From Bordetella genomosp. 9 (GTDB taxonomy: Bacteria > Pseudomonadota > Gammaproteobacteria > Burkholderiales > Burkholderiaceae_B), in contig NZ_NEVJ01000003.1 of assembly GCF_002261425.1 (NCBI RefSeq), positions 558,001-622,000 of the forward strand: a stretch of DNA of 64,000 nt. The letters run 5' to 3'. Position numbers and translations under genes: made by a program. Shown here one piece after another: positions 7,551 through 17,092 of the stretch; the stretch's first letter is position 1; each line of letters begins with the position of its first letter. Below the pieces are notes generated by a model, which saw only the letters and a list, made by a program, of their open reading frames with translations, was not told where the DNA came from and searched no databases.

Positions 7551-9311
7551 TCATGGCGCTTCGCCGCGCGCGGCCGCCAGGGCAAGGTCCGTCAGCGCCG
7601 CGCCATACAGGCGGCGTGCCGCGTCTTCTGTGATGATGCCGTCGATCAGGTCGTCGGCCAAGGCGTCGCAGGCCCGCGTCGCCGGATCGCCGAACCCGGC
7701 GCCGCCCGGGGTCTCGATGCGGATGTTCTCGCCCTTGGCCAGCACCAGGCGCTTCACCTTGGACGGCAATGGCTGCTCGCTATCCCGGCCGGCGTTCCAG
7801 ATGAGTTTGCCCCGACCGCCTTCTCCACCGCCCTGCGCCCCGGCCGCGCCCTGCAGGTGGCTGTCCGACCGCGTAGAAAACACCGTGTCGTCGCGCAGCG
7901 CCCTGACCTGCCGGACGATGCCCAGTCCGCCGCGATGGCGTCCGGCGCCCGCGGAATCGACGGCCAGGCCGTAGTGCTCGACGAACAGCGGGCATTCATG
8001 TTCGAGGATTTCGGTGGGCAGGTTGCGTGAGTTCGTGATGTGGACGTGGACGGCGTCCATGCCATCGCCCGCGTCGCGGCCGCCCGCGCCGCCGCCCAGC
8101 GTTTCCCCGCTCAGGTAGATGGCGCCCGTGGCGGGATGGATGCCCGAGAAGGAAATCGTCGGCATGGTGTCGAAGCTGGACGCGATGGCCCGGTCCCTGG
8201 GCACCAGGCTGACGAGCGCGCCGATGATCGCGCCGGCCAGCCGCTGGCAGGTAATCGTGCGCGCGCCGCAGGCGGCCGGCGGCCTGGGATTGACGATGGA
8301 ACCCGCGGGCGCCTTGATGACGATGGCGTCGGCCATGCCATGGTTGGCCATCAGGTCCGGATCCAGCATGGCCTTGACGCAGTAGTACACGGTGGCGCGC
8401 AAGGCGCTCTCCGAGACATTCAGCCCGCCGCGGGACTGCGGACCGGAGCCCGCCAGGTCCACCACCAGTCTGCCATCGTGCCTGTGGACGGTAGCGGTAA
8501 GCGGGACGCGCCCGCCTTCGCCGGTGCCGTCGTCATCCAGCCAGGCCGTGAACGTGGCGCGTTCGTCGGGCAGCGCGGCGATCCGGTGCCTGACCCGCTG
8601 CAAGGTATAGGCGAGCACGCCGTCGACGGCGCCCTTGAACGCCGCCACGCCCCCCATCCGCTCGATCAAGGCCCGGATGGCGGCGGTGCCTTTCGCATTG
8701 GTGGCGATCTGGACCCGCAGGTCCAGCGACCGTTCCTGCGGCAGCCGTGAATTCAGCGCGACGAGCCCGATCAGGTCATCGTCGATCGCGTGCGCCCGCC
8801 CAACCCGCATCACCGGTATGCGCAGACCTTCTTCGTACATGTTGCGCGCCGCCGCCGACGTCGATCCGGGCACCGCGCCGCCCACGTCGGAATGGTGGCC
8901 GATATTGGCGGCGAAGGCGACCAGGCGGCCGTCCACGAACACCGGCGTGATGATCGAGATGTCGGGCAGGTGCGTGCCGCCCGCCACGTAGGGGTCGTTG
9001 CAGATATAGACGTCGCCGTCCTCGATCTGGTCCGCGCGCCAGCGCGCCAGGACGGCCTCGACGGAGCCCATCAATGAACCCAGGTGCACCGGAATATGCG
9101 TGCCCTGCGCGATCAGGCGGCCCGCATGGTCGAACATGCCGACCGAAAAATCCCGGCGTTCCTTGATCTGCGGCGAAAAGGACGCGCGCATGATGTTGCT
9201 CGCCATCGATTCCGTGATGGCCAGGAGGCGGTTGGTGAAGACTTCGACGGCGATGGGGTCGAAGTCGCCTTGTGCCGGCGTGCCGGCCGATCCATGCGTA
9301 GCGGTAGCCAT
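7551..9311 (-). CDS. Hydantoinase B / oxoprolinase family protein (HyuB, first copy)
   Basis: A 586-residue HyuB-type subunit. The family hallmark NDPYVAGGTHLPDISI lies at residues 105-120, and a later LFVEHYGLAVDSAGAGRHRGGLGI block matches the conserved C-terminal part. In this family the B subunit works with HyuA in ATP-dependent opening of hydantoins or 5-oxoproline, or in carboxylation of acetone or acetophenone. The gene begins 10 nt downstream of the HyuA stop, so the two are surely co-transcribed and probably form a complex. The substrate cannot be told from sequence; the companion Bug receptor implies an imported small carboxylate or cyclic amide. Confidence 0.88.
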   Translation of the reverse strand: MATATHGSAGTPAQGDFDPIAVEVFTNRLLAITESMASNIMRASFSPQIKERRDFSVGMFDHAGRLIAQGTHIPVHLGSLMGSVEAVLARWRADQIEDGDVYICNDPYVAGGTHLPDISIITPVFVDGRLVAFAANIGHHSDVGGAVPGSTSAAARNMYEEGLRIPVMRVGRAHAIDDDLIGLVALNSRLPQERSLDLRVQIATNAKGTAAIRALIERMGGVAAFKGAVDGVLAYTLQRVRHRIAALPDERATFTAWLDDDGTGEGGRVPLTATVHRHDGRLVVDLAGSGPQSRGGLNVSESALRATVYYCVKAMLDPDLMANHGMADAIVIKAPAGSIVNPRPPAACGARTITCQRLAGAIIGALVSLVPRDRAIASSFDTMPTISFSGIHPATGAIYLSGETLGGGAGGRDAGDGMDAVHVHITNSRNLPTEILEHECPLFVEHYGLAVDSAGAGRHRGGLGIVRQVRALRDDTVFSTRSDSHLQGAAGAQGGGEGGRGKLIWNAGRDSEQPLPSKVKRLVLAKGENIRIETPGGAGFGDPATRACDALADDLIDGIITEDAARRLYGAALTDLALAAARGEAP

Positions 9312-9321
9312 AGCGAAATGT

Positions 9322-11400
9322 TCAAGCCTGAATGTGGATGTTGCCGACGGTGTCGATGGAGGCGCCCTGCCCTGGGAGGACCACCGTCGTCGAACTCATT
9401 TCCTCGATGATGAAGGGGCCCCGCAAGGCCATGCCCGGCGCCATCGAATCCCGGCGATACACGGGCGTGGCGATCCATCCTTCATCCGCGCCGAAATACA
9501 CGCGGCGCTCCTCATGCACGGGCGGCGACGCGGGGGCGGACACGCCGGCAGGCGATGCGGGGACCGGCGAGCCGGGCGCAGTCTGCTTCGGCATCAGTCC
9601 GGCCGCCTGCACGCGGCAGTTGACGATCTCGATGGGGTGGTCCGGATTGTCGTGGCCATGTTGGGCGCGATGCGCCGCGTGGAAGGCGTCGACGAAACGC
9701 GTCCTGCTTTCGTCCAGCGCCTCCAGCCGCACGCGGATATCGTGGGTCTGCCCACGGTATCGTCCATCGATATGCAGGTAGAAGCGCCGGTTGGCCTGCG
9801 GTACGCGTTCGCGGGCCAGCCATTCGTCGCCCTGCCGTGACATTTCCCGCAGGTCGTCCAGGACGGTACGCCAGCTATCGTCCGTCAACGGGCAAAGCTG
9901 GGTACGGACGAAGTCCCGGCTCACGTCGGCCAGGAGTATGCCCCGCGCGCACAGGGTGCCGGGTTCGTGCGGCACGAGCACGTGGCCGATGCCGCACTCG
10001 CGCGCGACCTCGGCGGCATGCAAAGGACCGGCGCCGCCGAACGCGAGCAGCGTGAAATCCGCGGGGTCATGGCCGTGTTCGGTCGACACCGCCCGGATGG
10101 CCCGGCTCATGTTCGCGGTGGCGATGCGCAGGATGCCGTGTGCCGCCTCTTCCACCGTCACCCCGATGCGGCGGGCGATGCCCGATTCGATGGCGGCGGC
10201 AGCCCGCGCGCGGTCCACCGGCATGCGGCCATCCAGCAAGGCCCGCGGATTGAGCCGGCCAAGGACGATGTTCGCGTCGGTCAGCGTGGGCTGGGTTCCG
10301 CCCTTGGCGAATGCGACCGGGCCGGGCACCGCGCCCGCGCTTTCGGGACCGACCTTCAGCGCGCCCACGTCATCCAGGCAGGCGATGCTCCCGCCGCCCG
10401 CGCCGACGACATGGATGTCCACCATCGGCATTTTCACGGGATAGCCCGCCACCAGCCGGTCGGATGCAAAGCCCGGGCGGCCCCCTGTGATGAGGGAGAC
10501 GTCGGTGCTGGTGCCGCCCACGTCGAAGGTGATGATCTCGGAAATTCCAGCGGCCGCGCCGATGACGGCCGACCCGACGACGCCCGCGGCGGGGCCGGAA
10601 AGGCAGGTGAGCACGGGCAGGCGCTCGACCGTGCTCAGCGGCATCAGTCCGCCGTTCGAATGGAAGGTAAGCGGCGGCGCCGCGACGCCGGCTTCCGCCA
10701 GCCGCGTGCGCAGCCGTTCCATGTAGGTGCGCATGCGCGGCGCGACATAGGCGTTCAGCACCGTCGTGGACGTGCGCTCGAACTCGCGGAACTCCGGCAG
10801 CACTTCGTGCGAGATGCTGACATGCAACCCTGGCGCGATGCGTTCGACGATACGCCGCGCCCGCGCTTCGTGCTCGGGATTCCGGTACGCATGCAGGAAC
10901 GCGATGGCGAGCGATTCGATACCTTCGTCCACCAGTTCGCGCACACGGCACGCCAGTTCTTCTTCGTCCAGATCGCTGACCGGGTTGCCGCCGGCATCCA
11001 TGCGCTCGTTCACTTCGAGGCGGTGCCGGCGCCTGACCAACGGCGCCGGCTTGTCGACGCCATGGTCGTACAGGGCGGGCCGGGTCTGCCTGCCGATGGC
11101 AAGGACATCGCGAAAGCCCTTGGTGGTGATCAGTCCCGTCCGGACGCCCCGCCGCTCGATCACCATATTGGTGGCGACCGTGGTCCCGTGGCCGAAGTAG
11201 CTCACCCGCGACGCCGCCACCGAGAAATGCCGCAGCATGTCCTGGGTGCCCCGCGCGATCGCGATGGACGGGTCCTCCGGCGTCGACGGTACCTTGAAGT
11301 AGGAAAGCGCGCCGCTTTCCACATCGGCCATCACGAAGTCGGTGAAAGTGCCGCCCACATCTATCCCTATCCGGACGCTGTCCTTACCCGGTTCCATCAT
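9322..11400 (-). CDS. Hydantoinase A / oxoprolinase family ATPase subunit (HyuA, first copy)
   Basis: A 692-residue HyuA-type ATPase subunit. The N-terminal phosphate-binding motif IGIDVGGTFTDF is at residues 11-22. A second actin/hexokinase-like motif, DVGGTSTDVS, is at about 293-302, and the FGGAGPLHA block comes later. HyuA activates the substrate with ATP while HyuB completes the reaction. It is the first gene of the minus-strand operon HyuA-HyuB-Bug. A LysR gene starts 132 nt away in the opposite direction, the usual arrangement for a LysR-controlled operon. Confidence 0.9.
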   Translation of the reverse strand: MMEPGKDSVRIGIDVGGTFTDFVMADVESGALSYFKVPSTPEDPSIAIARGTQDMLRHFSVAASRVSYFGHGTTVATNMVIERRGVRTGLITTKGFRDVLAIGRQTRPALYDHGVDKPAPLVRRRHRLEVNERMDAGGNPVSDLDEEELACRVRELVDEGIESLAIAFLHAYRNPEHEARARRIVERIAPGLHVSISHEVLPEFREFERTSTTVLNAYVAPRMRTYMERLRTRLAEAGVAAPPLTFHSNGGLMPLSTVERLPVLTCLSGPAAGVVGSAVIGAAAGISEIITFDVGGTSTDVSLITGGRPGFASDRLVAGYPVKMPMVDIHVVGAGGGSIACLDDVGALKVGPESAGAVPGPVAFAKGGTQPTLTDANIVLGRLNPRALLDGRMPVDRARAAAAIESGIARRIGVTVEEAAHGILRIATANMSRAIRAVSTEHGHDPADFTLLAFGGAGPLHAAEVARECGIGHVLVPHEPGTLCARGILLADVSRDFVRTQLCPLTDDSWRTVLDDLREMSRQGDEWLARERVPQANRRFYLHIDGRYRGQTHDIRVRLEALDESRTRFVDAFHAAHRAQHGHDNPDHPIEIVNCRVQAAGLMPKQTAPGSPVPASPAGVSAPASPPVHEERRVYFGADEGWIATPVYRRDSMAPGMALRGPFIIEEMSSTTVVLPGQGASIDTVGNIHIQA

Positions 11401-11479
11401 TTGCTGGTCCTCGCATGTCGATCGGATGACTGGACCTCATCATGGCCGGCGCAGCCCATACATACAACCACATGGGATA

Positions 11480-11507
11480 TTGGACGCGGATAAGTAAATG
11501 TTATGCT
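11480..11507 (+). promoter_or_regulatory. Candidate sigma-70 promoter of the LysR gene
   Basis: A -35-like TTGGAC (11480-11485), a 16-nt spacer and a -10-like TATGCT (11502-11507) precede the LysR ATG at 11533 by 25 nt. An AGGAGA at about 11518-11523 supplies the ribosome binding site. The region is shared with the divergent HyuA gene. Support is consensus match only. Confidence 0.4.
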
Positions 11508-11532
11508 CGCGTGGCCCAGGAGATCGTCCGCC

Positions 11533-12426
11533 ATGCAACTCAATCCGCGCCAGCTCGAAGCCTTCCACAAGGTCATGCTCACCGGCAGCATGACACTCGC
11601 GGCGGAGCTGCTGAAGATCAGCCAGCCCGCCGTCAGCCGCCTGATCCGGGATCTGGAAGCCACCGTTTCCATGCGGCTGTTCCGGCGCGAGGGCAACCGC
11701 CTGATACCCGGCGCCGAGGCGCGGCGGCTCTTCCAGGAAGTCGAGCGCTTTTACCGGGGCATCGAATCGGTGGAACGGGTGGCGCAGGACCTGAAGAGCG
11801 CGCGCATCGGGACGCTCAGGATCGCCTCCATCAGCGCGCTAGGCCTGGGCTTCATCAGCGAGGGAATCCGGCGCTTTTCGGACGCGCATCCGGACGTCAT
11901 GGTGTCGCTGGACGTATGCCCGTCGCAAGGCGTGCTCGAACTGATTGGCGCGGGCCAGGTCGACATCGGCTATATCGGATTCCTGGGAGTCGAGTATCCC
12001 GGCGTGGACCTGTACCCTCATCCCAATGTCGACGCGGTCTGCGTACTGCCGCGCGACCATCCGCTCGCCCGCAAAAAGGCGGTGCGCATCAAGGATCTGC
12101 AGGGGCAGTCCATCATCATGCTGCGGCCCGCCAGCCCCCTGAGAATGCGCGTGGAGCTGGCGTTGAGCGCCGCGGGCGTCTCGTTCGACCGCTCCGTCGA
12201 AACGACCTTCGCCCATTCGGCCTGCAGCATGGTGGCGGCCGGCCTGGGCATTACCATCGCCGATCCCTTTACCGCCGGGCAGTTGCGCGACAGGCGGGTC
12301 GTGTGCCGGCCCATCGTGCCGGCCATCGAGTACACCTTCTCCATGGTGTTGCCGGCGCATCAACCGCGGTCCACGGTGGTGAACGATTTCCGGCGGGCGA
12401 TGGACGCGATGTTCAGTTCGCCGTAA
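11533..12426 (+). CDS. LysR-type regulator, divergent from the HyuA-HyuB-Bug operon
   Basis: A 297-residue LysR regulator. The N-terminal helix-turn-helix is visible in the first 60 residues (LAAELLKISQPAVSRLIRDLE) and the effector-binding domain follows. I start it at ATG 11533, which is preceded by AGGAGA at a spacing of about 9 nt; the frame runs 10 codons further upstream without a good site. Position and orientation make it the likely regulator of the HyuAB-Bug operon, presumably sensing a pathway substrate or product. Its 3' end overlaps the convergent solute-binding lipoprotein gene by 14 nt. Confidence 0.88.
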   Translation: MQLNPRQLEAFHKVMLTGSMTLAAELLKISQPAVSRLIRDLEATVSMRLFRREGNRLIPGAEARRLFQEVERFYRGIESVERVAQDLKSARIGTLRIASISALGLGFISEGIRRFSDAHPDVMVSLDVCPSQGVLELIGAGQVDIGYIGFLGVEYPGVDLYPHPNVDAVCVLPRDHPLARKKAVRIKDLQGQSIIMLRPASPLRMRVELALSAAGVSFDRSVETTFAHSACSMVAAGLGITIADPFTAGQLRDRRVVCRPIVPAIEYTFSMVLPAHQPRSTVVNDFRRAMDAMFSSP

Positions 12427-13243
12427 CGATGCCGCGCAGGTTCACGCGCCGGGCGGCCGCCTGGATGCGGCCCTGCTGTAGCTCTTTCTGCAGGAAATCC
12501 GAGATCCAGTCTTGCCCCGCGCCGCGGCCGAAGGGGATGGCGGCCGCATAGCGTTCCGTGGCCCAATGGCCGGGCAACAGGCGCGAGCCCGGCAGCTTGT
12601 CGTTCATCTCGAACAGGACGGCCTTGCTGGCCGCATAGCCGTCTATCTTGTTGGCGCGCAGCATGTCCAGGGCATCGGCGACGGTATTCACCGGGACCAA
12701 CCTGGCCTTGGGATAGAGCGACCGCAACTCGGCGGTGCCGGAACCGCCGGCGCTCACGCCCAGCCTGACGGGTTTCTTCAGGTCATCCAGCACGCGCAGC
12801 CGCGAATTGGCGAGCACCAGCACGCCCTGCTCGATTTCCAGGAAGGGAGGCGAGAAATTCATGCGCTGCGCCCATTCGGGCGTGGCGGTACTCAACGCGA
12901 AGTCGGCCTGGTTGCTGGCGATGGCCTGCAGGGCCTCGGCATCGTTGGCGTAGACCTTGGGCGTGAACGGCACGCCCAGTTCCTTGGCGAAATCCTGGCC
13001 GAGCTGATAGGCAACTCCAAGCGGCGGATCCTTGGGGGTGGGCTGCACCAGCGACGTGGGACTGCCCCGATACACCGCCACCCGCAGGGTTCCCGTCGGC
13101 GCGAGCACCTGCTTGATCAAGATCGCTTTCTGTTCCTTCCACGACGCGTTGTACGCCTCCTGCGTGGAATCGAAAGACGAACAGCCCTGGAGCGCGGCCG
13201 ACAACACGACAACCGTCACGGCCGCAGTACGCCTGGTAAACAC
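12413..13243 (-). CDS. Family 3 extracellular solute-binding lipoprotein (amino-acid type)
   Basis: A 276-residue family 3 solute-binding protein, the type that feeds polar amino acids to ABC importers. The lipobox LQGC places the lipidated Cys at residue 21, so the protein should be anchored to a membrane rather than free in the periplasm. Binding-domain features include GTLRVAVYRGSP near residue 52 and the ALQAIASNQADFALSTATP region. No ABC permease or ATPase gene lies next to it: on one side is a convergent LysR gene (14-nt overlap), on the other the autotransporter gene. It is therefore an orphan receptor or a sensor-like lipoprotein. Confidence 0.8.
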   Translation of the reverse strand: MFTRRTAAVTVVVLSAALQGCSSFDSTQEAYNASWKEQKAILIKQVLAPTGTLRVAVYRGSPTSLVQPTPKDPPLGVAYQLGQDFAKELGVPFTPKVYANDAEALQAIASNQADFALSTATPEWAQRMNFSPPFLEIEQGVLVLANSRLRVLDDLKKPVRLGVSAGGSGTAELRSLYPKARLVPVNTVADALDMLRANKIDGYAASKAVLFEMNDKLPGSRLLPGHWATERYAAAIPFGRGAGQDWISDFLQKELQQGRIQAAARRVNLRGIVTAN

Positions 13244-13321
13244 GCAATCTCCTTTTCCATGCCTGGCCCGGGCAAGGAATTTAGCATTACCGGGCGCCCG
13301 TCCGGGCCTCCGTCGGCGTAA

Positions 13322-16300
13322 TCAGAACCGCCAGGCGACGTTCAAACTGCCCGCGTTCTGCCGATTGCCCCCGCCGAACTGTCCGTTGTAGGCGACGCCC
13401 ACGGTGGTCGACCGGGTCACCCGCATATCGATCCCCAGTGCCACAACCGCCGCATCCTCCGCGATGGGCGTGCCCGCCACGGTGAACGGGACGCTGTCGC
13501 CGAACGCCATGGTGGTGTTCGGGTCCAGGTCGCCGAAGGCATGGCGCCAGCCCGCCATGGCGTGCACGCGGCCCGGCATGCCGGCGGACTCGAAGCGGGC
13601 CTCGCCGCGCAGGCCGAGCGTGGTCGTGGTGACGGCACTGCGCTCGCCTTCGCCGTCCAGCGCGGCCGTGCCGCCGGATTCCGCGAAGCCACGCGTGCGC
13701 AGGTCGCTGTAGTTCACCCCGGCGAACGGCTGCAGCGCGATCGCGTCGGTCATGGCGATCCTGTAGCCCAGTTCGGTGAAGACCTGGGCGGTGCCGGCGT
13801 GATAGCTGGCCTTCAGGTCCTGGTCGAGCCCGGCCGCGGCCGTATCGCGGCGCGTATCGATGTCGTGCCAGGTATAGGCGGCGCCGGCGGTCCATTCGAT
13901 CTGTCCCGGACCTGCCTGGAAGGCTTTGCCGCCGTAGATCGTGGCGCTGTAGCTGTCGACGTCGGCCGTGGACGAACGATCGTGCACGGATGCGTGGCTG
14001 TCCGTGTAGCCGAGTGCGCCGCCCAGGCGCCAGCCGCCACCCACCGCGAGGTCTCCACCCACGAAAAGCCCGCCGTCGGAATCGCGCAGGCGGCCCGCGC
14101 CGCCGCCGCCCGCCAGCGTGCGCCAGTTGCCGAATACCTGCGCCCATAGCGGTTGGGCGGCCGAGCGCGGCAAGGCGGCGCCATCGGCCCTCGGGGATGT
14201 GCCGGCGTCGCGTTGCGCTGTGGGCGCTCCCGGGACCTGCCCCGCGTAAAGATTGGCGCGCAGGTGATCCATGGGCAGGGTCGCCACCGTATCGGCGATG
14301 CCTTGCAGCACCGCGATGGCGCTGGCGTGGACTTCGCCCGACAGGGCATCGAAGGCGGCGGGCGGCGCGCCCACCGGCAGATTGAGGACGCGCGTATAGA
14401 CCGCGTTGTCCTGCGGCAGTGTCTGCACGGCGTTCGCGACGGCGCGCTGGTTGCCGGTGGCCGCGGCGTCGGCGAAACGGATCGGCCGGGTGCCGCCGCC
14501 GTTGCCGTTGCCGCCATTTCCACCGTTGGCGTTGTCGCCAGGGCTGGTGCCACCGTTGCCGGCATCGCCGCCACCGTCGCCGCCATTGCCGGTGCCGTTC
14601 CCACCGGTGCCGCCGGCGCCACCATTCCCCGCGTTGCCACCGTTGCCGCCGGTACCGCCATTGCCACCATTACCGCCATTGCCGCCGTTGCCCGGCACCT
14701 GCTTCAGCTGCATGCGCAGCGTGACGGCGTTGGCGCCGTAGCTCAATTGCGGATCCAGGAAGGCGTAGTTGCTGGCGACATTCTGGAAGCTCCCGGTCAG
14801 GCCACCCGCCGCCGTCACGATGACGTAGTCGCGCGCCGTGCTGAAGTTGCCGTCCGGACCGATATGCACGACCGAGCCGCCCAGGCTTGCCGTCCCGCCC
14901 ACCGCGATCCGGTCGCTGGCCGACGAGGCCGAATCGACTTCCACCTGGTACACCGAGCCGTTCGCCAGGATCAGGTTGCCCGTGACATTCAAGGTGCCGA
15001 TGGAGTTGCCCGGCGCGATGATGCCGCCCGAAGCGACCGTGACGCTGCCTATCGTGCCCTGCCCGCCCAGCCTGGCGCCGTTCGCCACGGTAACCGCGGC
15101 AGGCAGCACGGCGCCGGCATGCGTCGAATCGCCCACCACGAGCCCGCCCGCCTGTACGGCGAACGCGCCGGAATACGCGCTGACGCCGTTCAGGATCAAC
15201 AAGGCCGAGCCCGTCTTGGTCAACGCGCCGCTGCCCAGCAGTGCCCCGTTCAGCAGCACGGGTTGTTGCGTGTCCAGCGTACCGCCGCCGGACAGCACTT
15301 CCATGGAACGCGTAGAGGCCACCGCGCCCGTGTAGCGTAGTGTGCCGCCATCGAACACCACGGAGCCGGCCGGGTCGCCCAGCGCGCCGTCGGAAGCGGC
15401 CGACAATGTGCCGGCCCTCAGCGTCCACGACAGCGCATCGGTACTGCTGCCGGTCAGGGTCCACAGGCTGGCGCCCGTCTTCTCCAGGCGCTGGAAGCCC
15501 TGGTAGGCTTTGCCGCTGCCCACGGCGCCGAGCTGGCCCATGTCGAAGGTCGTGCTGGTATCGGTCGTGTCGCCGCCCAGCGCCAGCACGTCGGACGACG
15601 GCGTCAGGCCGCCGCTGCTGGTCACGACATTGCCCACGACGGTGGAACCGGCCAATAAGGTCAAGCGATTGTTCGAGCCGCTGAATTCGATGGCATTGGC
15701 ACGTTGGCCGAAGCTGTCCAGGCCGCCGACGATGGTGCCGCTGTTGGTGACCGCGACGCCCCCTTGCCCGATGACGCCGGCGCCGCCGCTGGGCGGCGGA
15801 AAGTTCGGCGATGATCCGCCGCTGCCGCCGACGATGGTTCCGGCATTCACCAGCGATCCGCCGCTGTTGATGAAGCGCACGCCGGCACCGCCAGGACCTG
15901 CGCTTCCAATGGCACCGGACAAGGATCCTCCCGCGCCTCCGGCGATCTGCGCGGCAGCCTCGTTCGTGATGGCGGTGCCATTGGCGACGATGGCGTCGCC
16001 GCCGGTGCCGCCCAGCGCGGCGACGCCGTTCACCGTCGAGCCGCCCGCGCCGCCGGTGATCACGGCACTGTTCGAGATCGTTCCGCGGTTGGCGAGTACG
16101 CCCGCGCCGCCGTTGCCCCCGGCCGCGGTCAGGGAGCCGCCGCCTTGTCCACCCTGGATGGCGCCGGTGTTGTTGAACAGGCCGCCGCCGTCGAGCAGAA
16201 ATACACCCGCGCCCCCGGACCCGCCGCCCCCGCTGATCCCTACGTTGGCGTCGCCGCCCCTGCCGCCCAGGATGAGAGCGCCGGCGTGCTGGATGGTGCC

Positions 16301-17092
16301 GCCCGATAGCAGGATCAGGGCGGCGCCACCCCCGCCTCCGCCACCGCCCGTCAGCGTTCCGGCGGCGCCATTGCCACCGATAACCGGATTGCCGGCCGTG
16401 TCGAGGACGGCGTTGGGCGCGGTCATGATGAGCCCGCCTTGTCCGCCGCCGCCGCCGCCCCCACCCGCGTTGAAGCCGGCGTCTTGTCCAGACTGGCCGT
16501 CTACGCCAAATATGGCACTGGAAAGCACCGAGCTGGCACTGCCATTGATATTCCCGACGTTGTTCGGGGTCAAGCTGTTCCCGCCCGCGCCTCCGGGACC
16601 GCCCAGGGACGCGGCGCCGCCGCCGCCGGCGCCGCCCGAGGTCAGGTCGCTACCAAGGACAAGCCCGCGGAAGCCACCCGCCGCAGCGCCGGAGTTACCG
16701 CCATTGCTGCCTTCCCCGGCGGGCGTGGTGAGCGTTGCGCCGGCGCCGCCGCCGCCGCCATCCACGAGTGGTGCCGGCACGACTCCGCCCTGCCCGCCTC
16801 CGCCACCGCCGCCACCGCCGGCCAACCCACCGGCCCCTCCGCCGCCGCCACTGCCGAAAGTGGCGTCGGCGCCATTGCCGCCTTGCGCGCCGCCCGTCGC
16901 GATGTCGCCGGGTGCGGCACGGACGATCGCGGGTGACGTAGCGGAAAGAATGGCGGCGGCCAGCACCAGGCGATGCATGGCGGCCAGGCGGGTGGAAGCG
17001 TCAGGATGGCGTCGCCCGGATGCCGCCGCCGGAGAAAAACTATGTGAACGCGAATGACGGGGACAGGCTACGGACCGGCTTTTATTTTTCAT
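13322..17092 (-). CDS. Glycine-rich classical (type Va) autotransporter
   Basis: About 1256 residues. A probable signal peptide (MHRLVLAAAILSATSPAIVRA, about residues 39-59) leads into roughly 300 residues dominated by glycine. A beta-helical stretch follows with a passenger-associated repeat (LTKTGSALLILNG-type), then an Asn/Gly low-complexity linker, then a C-terminal beta-barrel of about 270 residues that ends in NVAWRF, with the terminal Phe recognised by the BAM complex. It should be exported by Sec and displayed or released at the cell surface. The start is uncertain: ATG 17092 is used here, ATG 16978 would begin at the signal peptide, and a TTG at 17251 is also in frame; none has a good ribosome site. 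Adhesion or biofilm roles are typical but unproven. Confidence 0.85.
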   Translation of the reverse strand: MKNKSRSVACPRHSRSHSFSPAAASGRRHPDASTRLAAMHRLVLAAAILSATSPAIVRAAPGDIATGGAQGGNGADATFGSGGGGGAGGLAGGGGGGGGGQGGVVPAPLVDGGGGGAGATLTTPAGEGSNGGNSGAAAGGFRGLVLGSDLTSGGAGGGGAASLGGPGGAGGNSLTPNNVGNINGSASSVLSSAIFGVDGQSGQDAGFNAGGGGGGGGQGGLIMTAPNAVLDTAGNPVIGGNGAAGTLTGGGGGGGGAALILLSGGTIQHAGALILGGRGGDANVGISGGGGSGGAGVFLLDGGGLFNNTGAIQGGQGGGSLTAAGGNGGAGVLANRGTISNSAVITGGAGGSTVNGVAALGGTGGDAIVANGTAITNEAAAQIAGGAGGSLSGAIGSAGPGGAGVRFINSGGSLVNAGTIVGGSGGSSPNFPPPSGGAGVIGQGGVAVTNSGTIVGGLDSFGQRANAIEFSGSNNRLTLLAGSTVVGNVVTSSGGLTPSSDVLALGGDTTDTSTTFDMGQLGAVGSGKAYQGFQRLEKTGASLWTLTGSSTDALSWTLRAGTLSAASDGALGDPAGSVVFDGGTLRYTGAVASTRSMEVLSGGGTLDTQQPVLLNGALLGSGALTKTGSALLILNGVSAYSGAFAVQAGGLVVGDSTHAGAVLPAAVTVANGARLGGQGTIGSVTVASGGIIAPGNSIGTLNVTGNLILANGSVYQVEVDSASSASDRIAVGGTASLGGSVVHIGPDGNFSTARDYVIVTAAGGLTGSFQNVASNYAFLDPQLSYGANAVTLRMQLKQVPGNGGNGGNGGNGGTGGNGGNAGNGGAGGTGGNGTGNGGDGGGDAGNGGTSPGDNANGGNGGNGNGGGTRPIRFADAAATGNQRAVANAVQTLPQDNAVYTRVLNLPVGAPPAAFDALSGEVHASAIAVLQGIADTVATLPMDHLRANLYAGQVPGAPTAQRDAGTSPRADGAALPRSAAQPLWAQVFGNWRTLAGGGGAGRLRDSDGGLFVGGDLAVGGGWRLGGALGYTDSHASVHDRSSTADVDSYSATIYGGKAFQAGPGQIEWTAGAAYTWHDIDTRRDTAAAGLDQDLKASYHAGTAQVFTELGYRIAMTDAIALQPFAGVNYSDLRTRGFAESGGTAALDGEGERSAVTTTTLGLRGEARFESAGMPGRVHAMAGWRHAFGDLDPNTTMAFGDSVPFTVAGTPIAEDAAVVALGIDMRVTRSTTVGVAYNGQFGGGNRQNAGSLNVAWRF
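14491..14693 (-). repeat. Asn/Gly low-complexity repeat in the autotransporter
   Basis: About 68 codons encode nearly uninterrupted GGN/GGT-type triplets between the passenger and the beta-barrel. The DNA is a run of imperfect 9-nt units (GGCAATGGC-like on the coding strand). It may act as a flexible spacer in the protein. Such repeats can change length by slippage in 9-nt steps, which would keep the reading frame. Confidence 0.75.

Noticed and set aside
15510..17057. Long Pro/Ala-rich open frame opposite the autotransporter
   Set aside because: It is the mirror of Gly-rich codons (GGC read as GCC/CCG), has no ribosome site and no recognisable fold.
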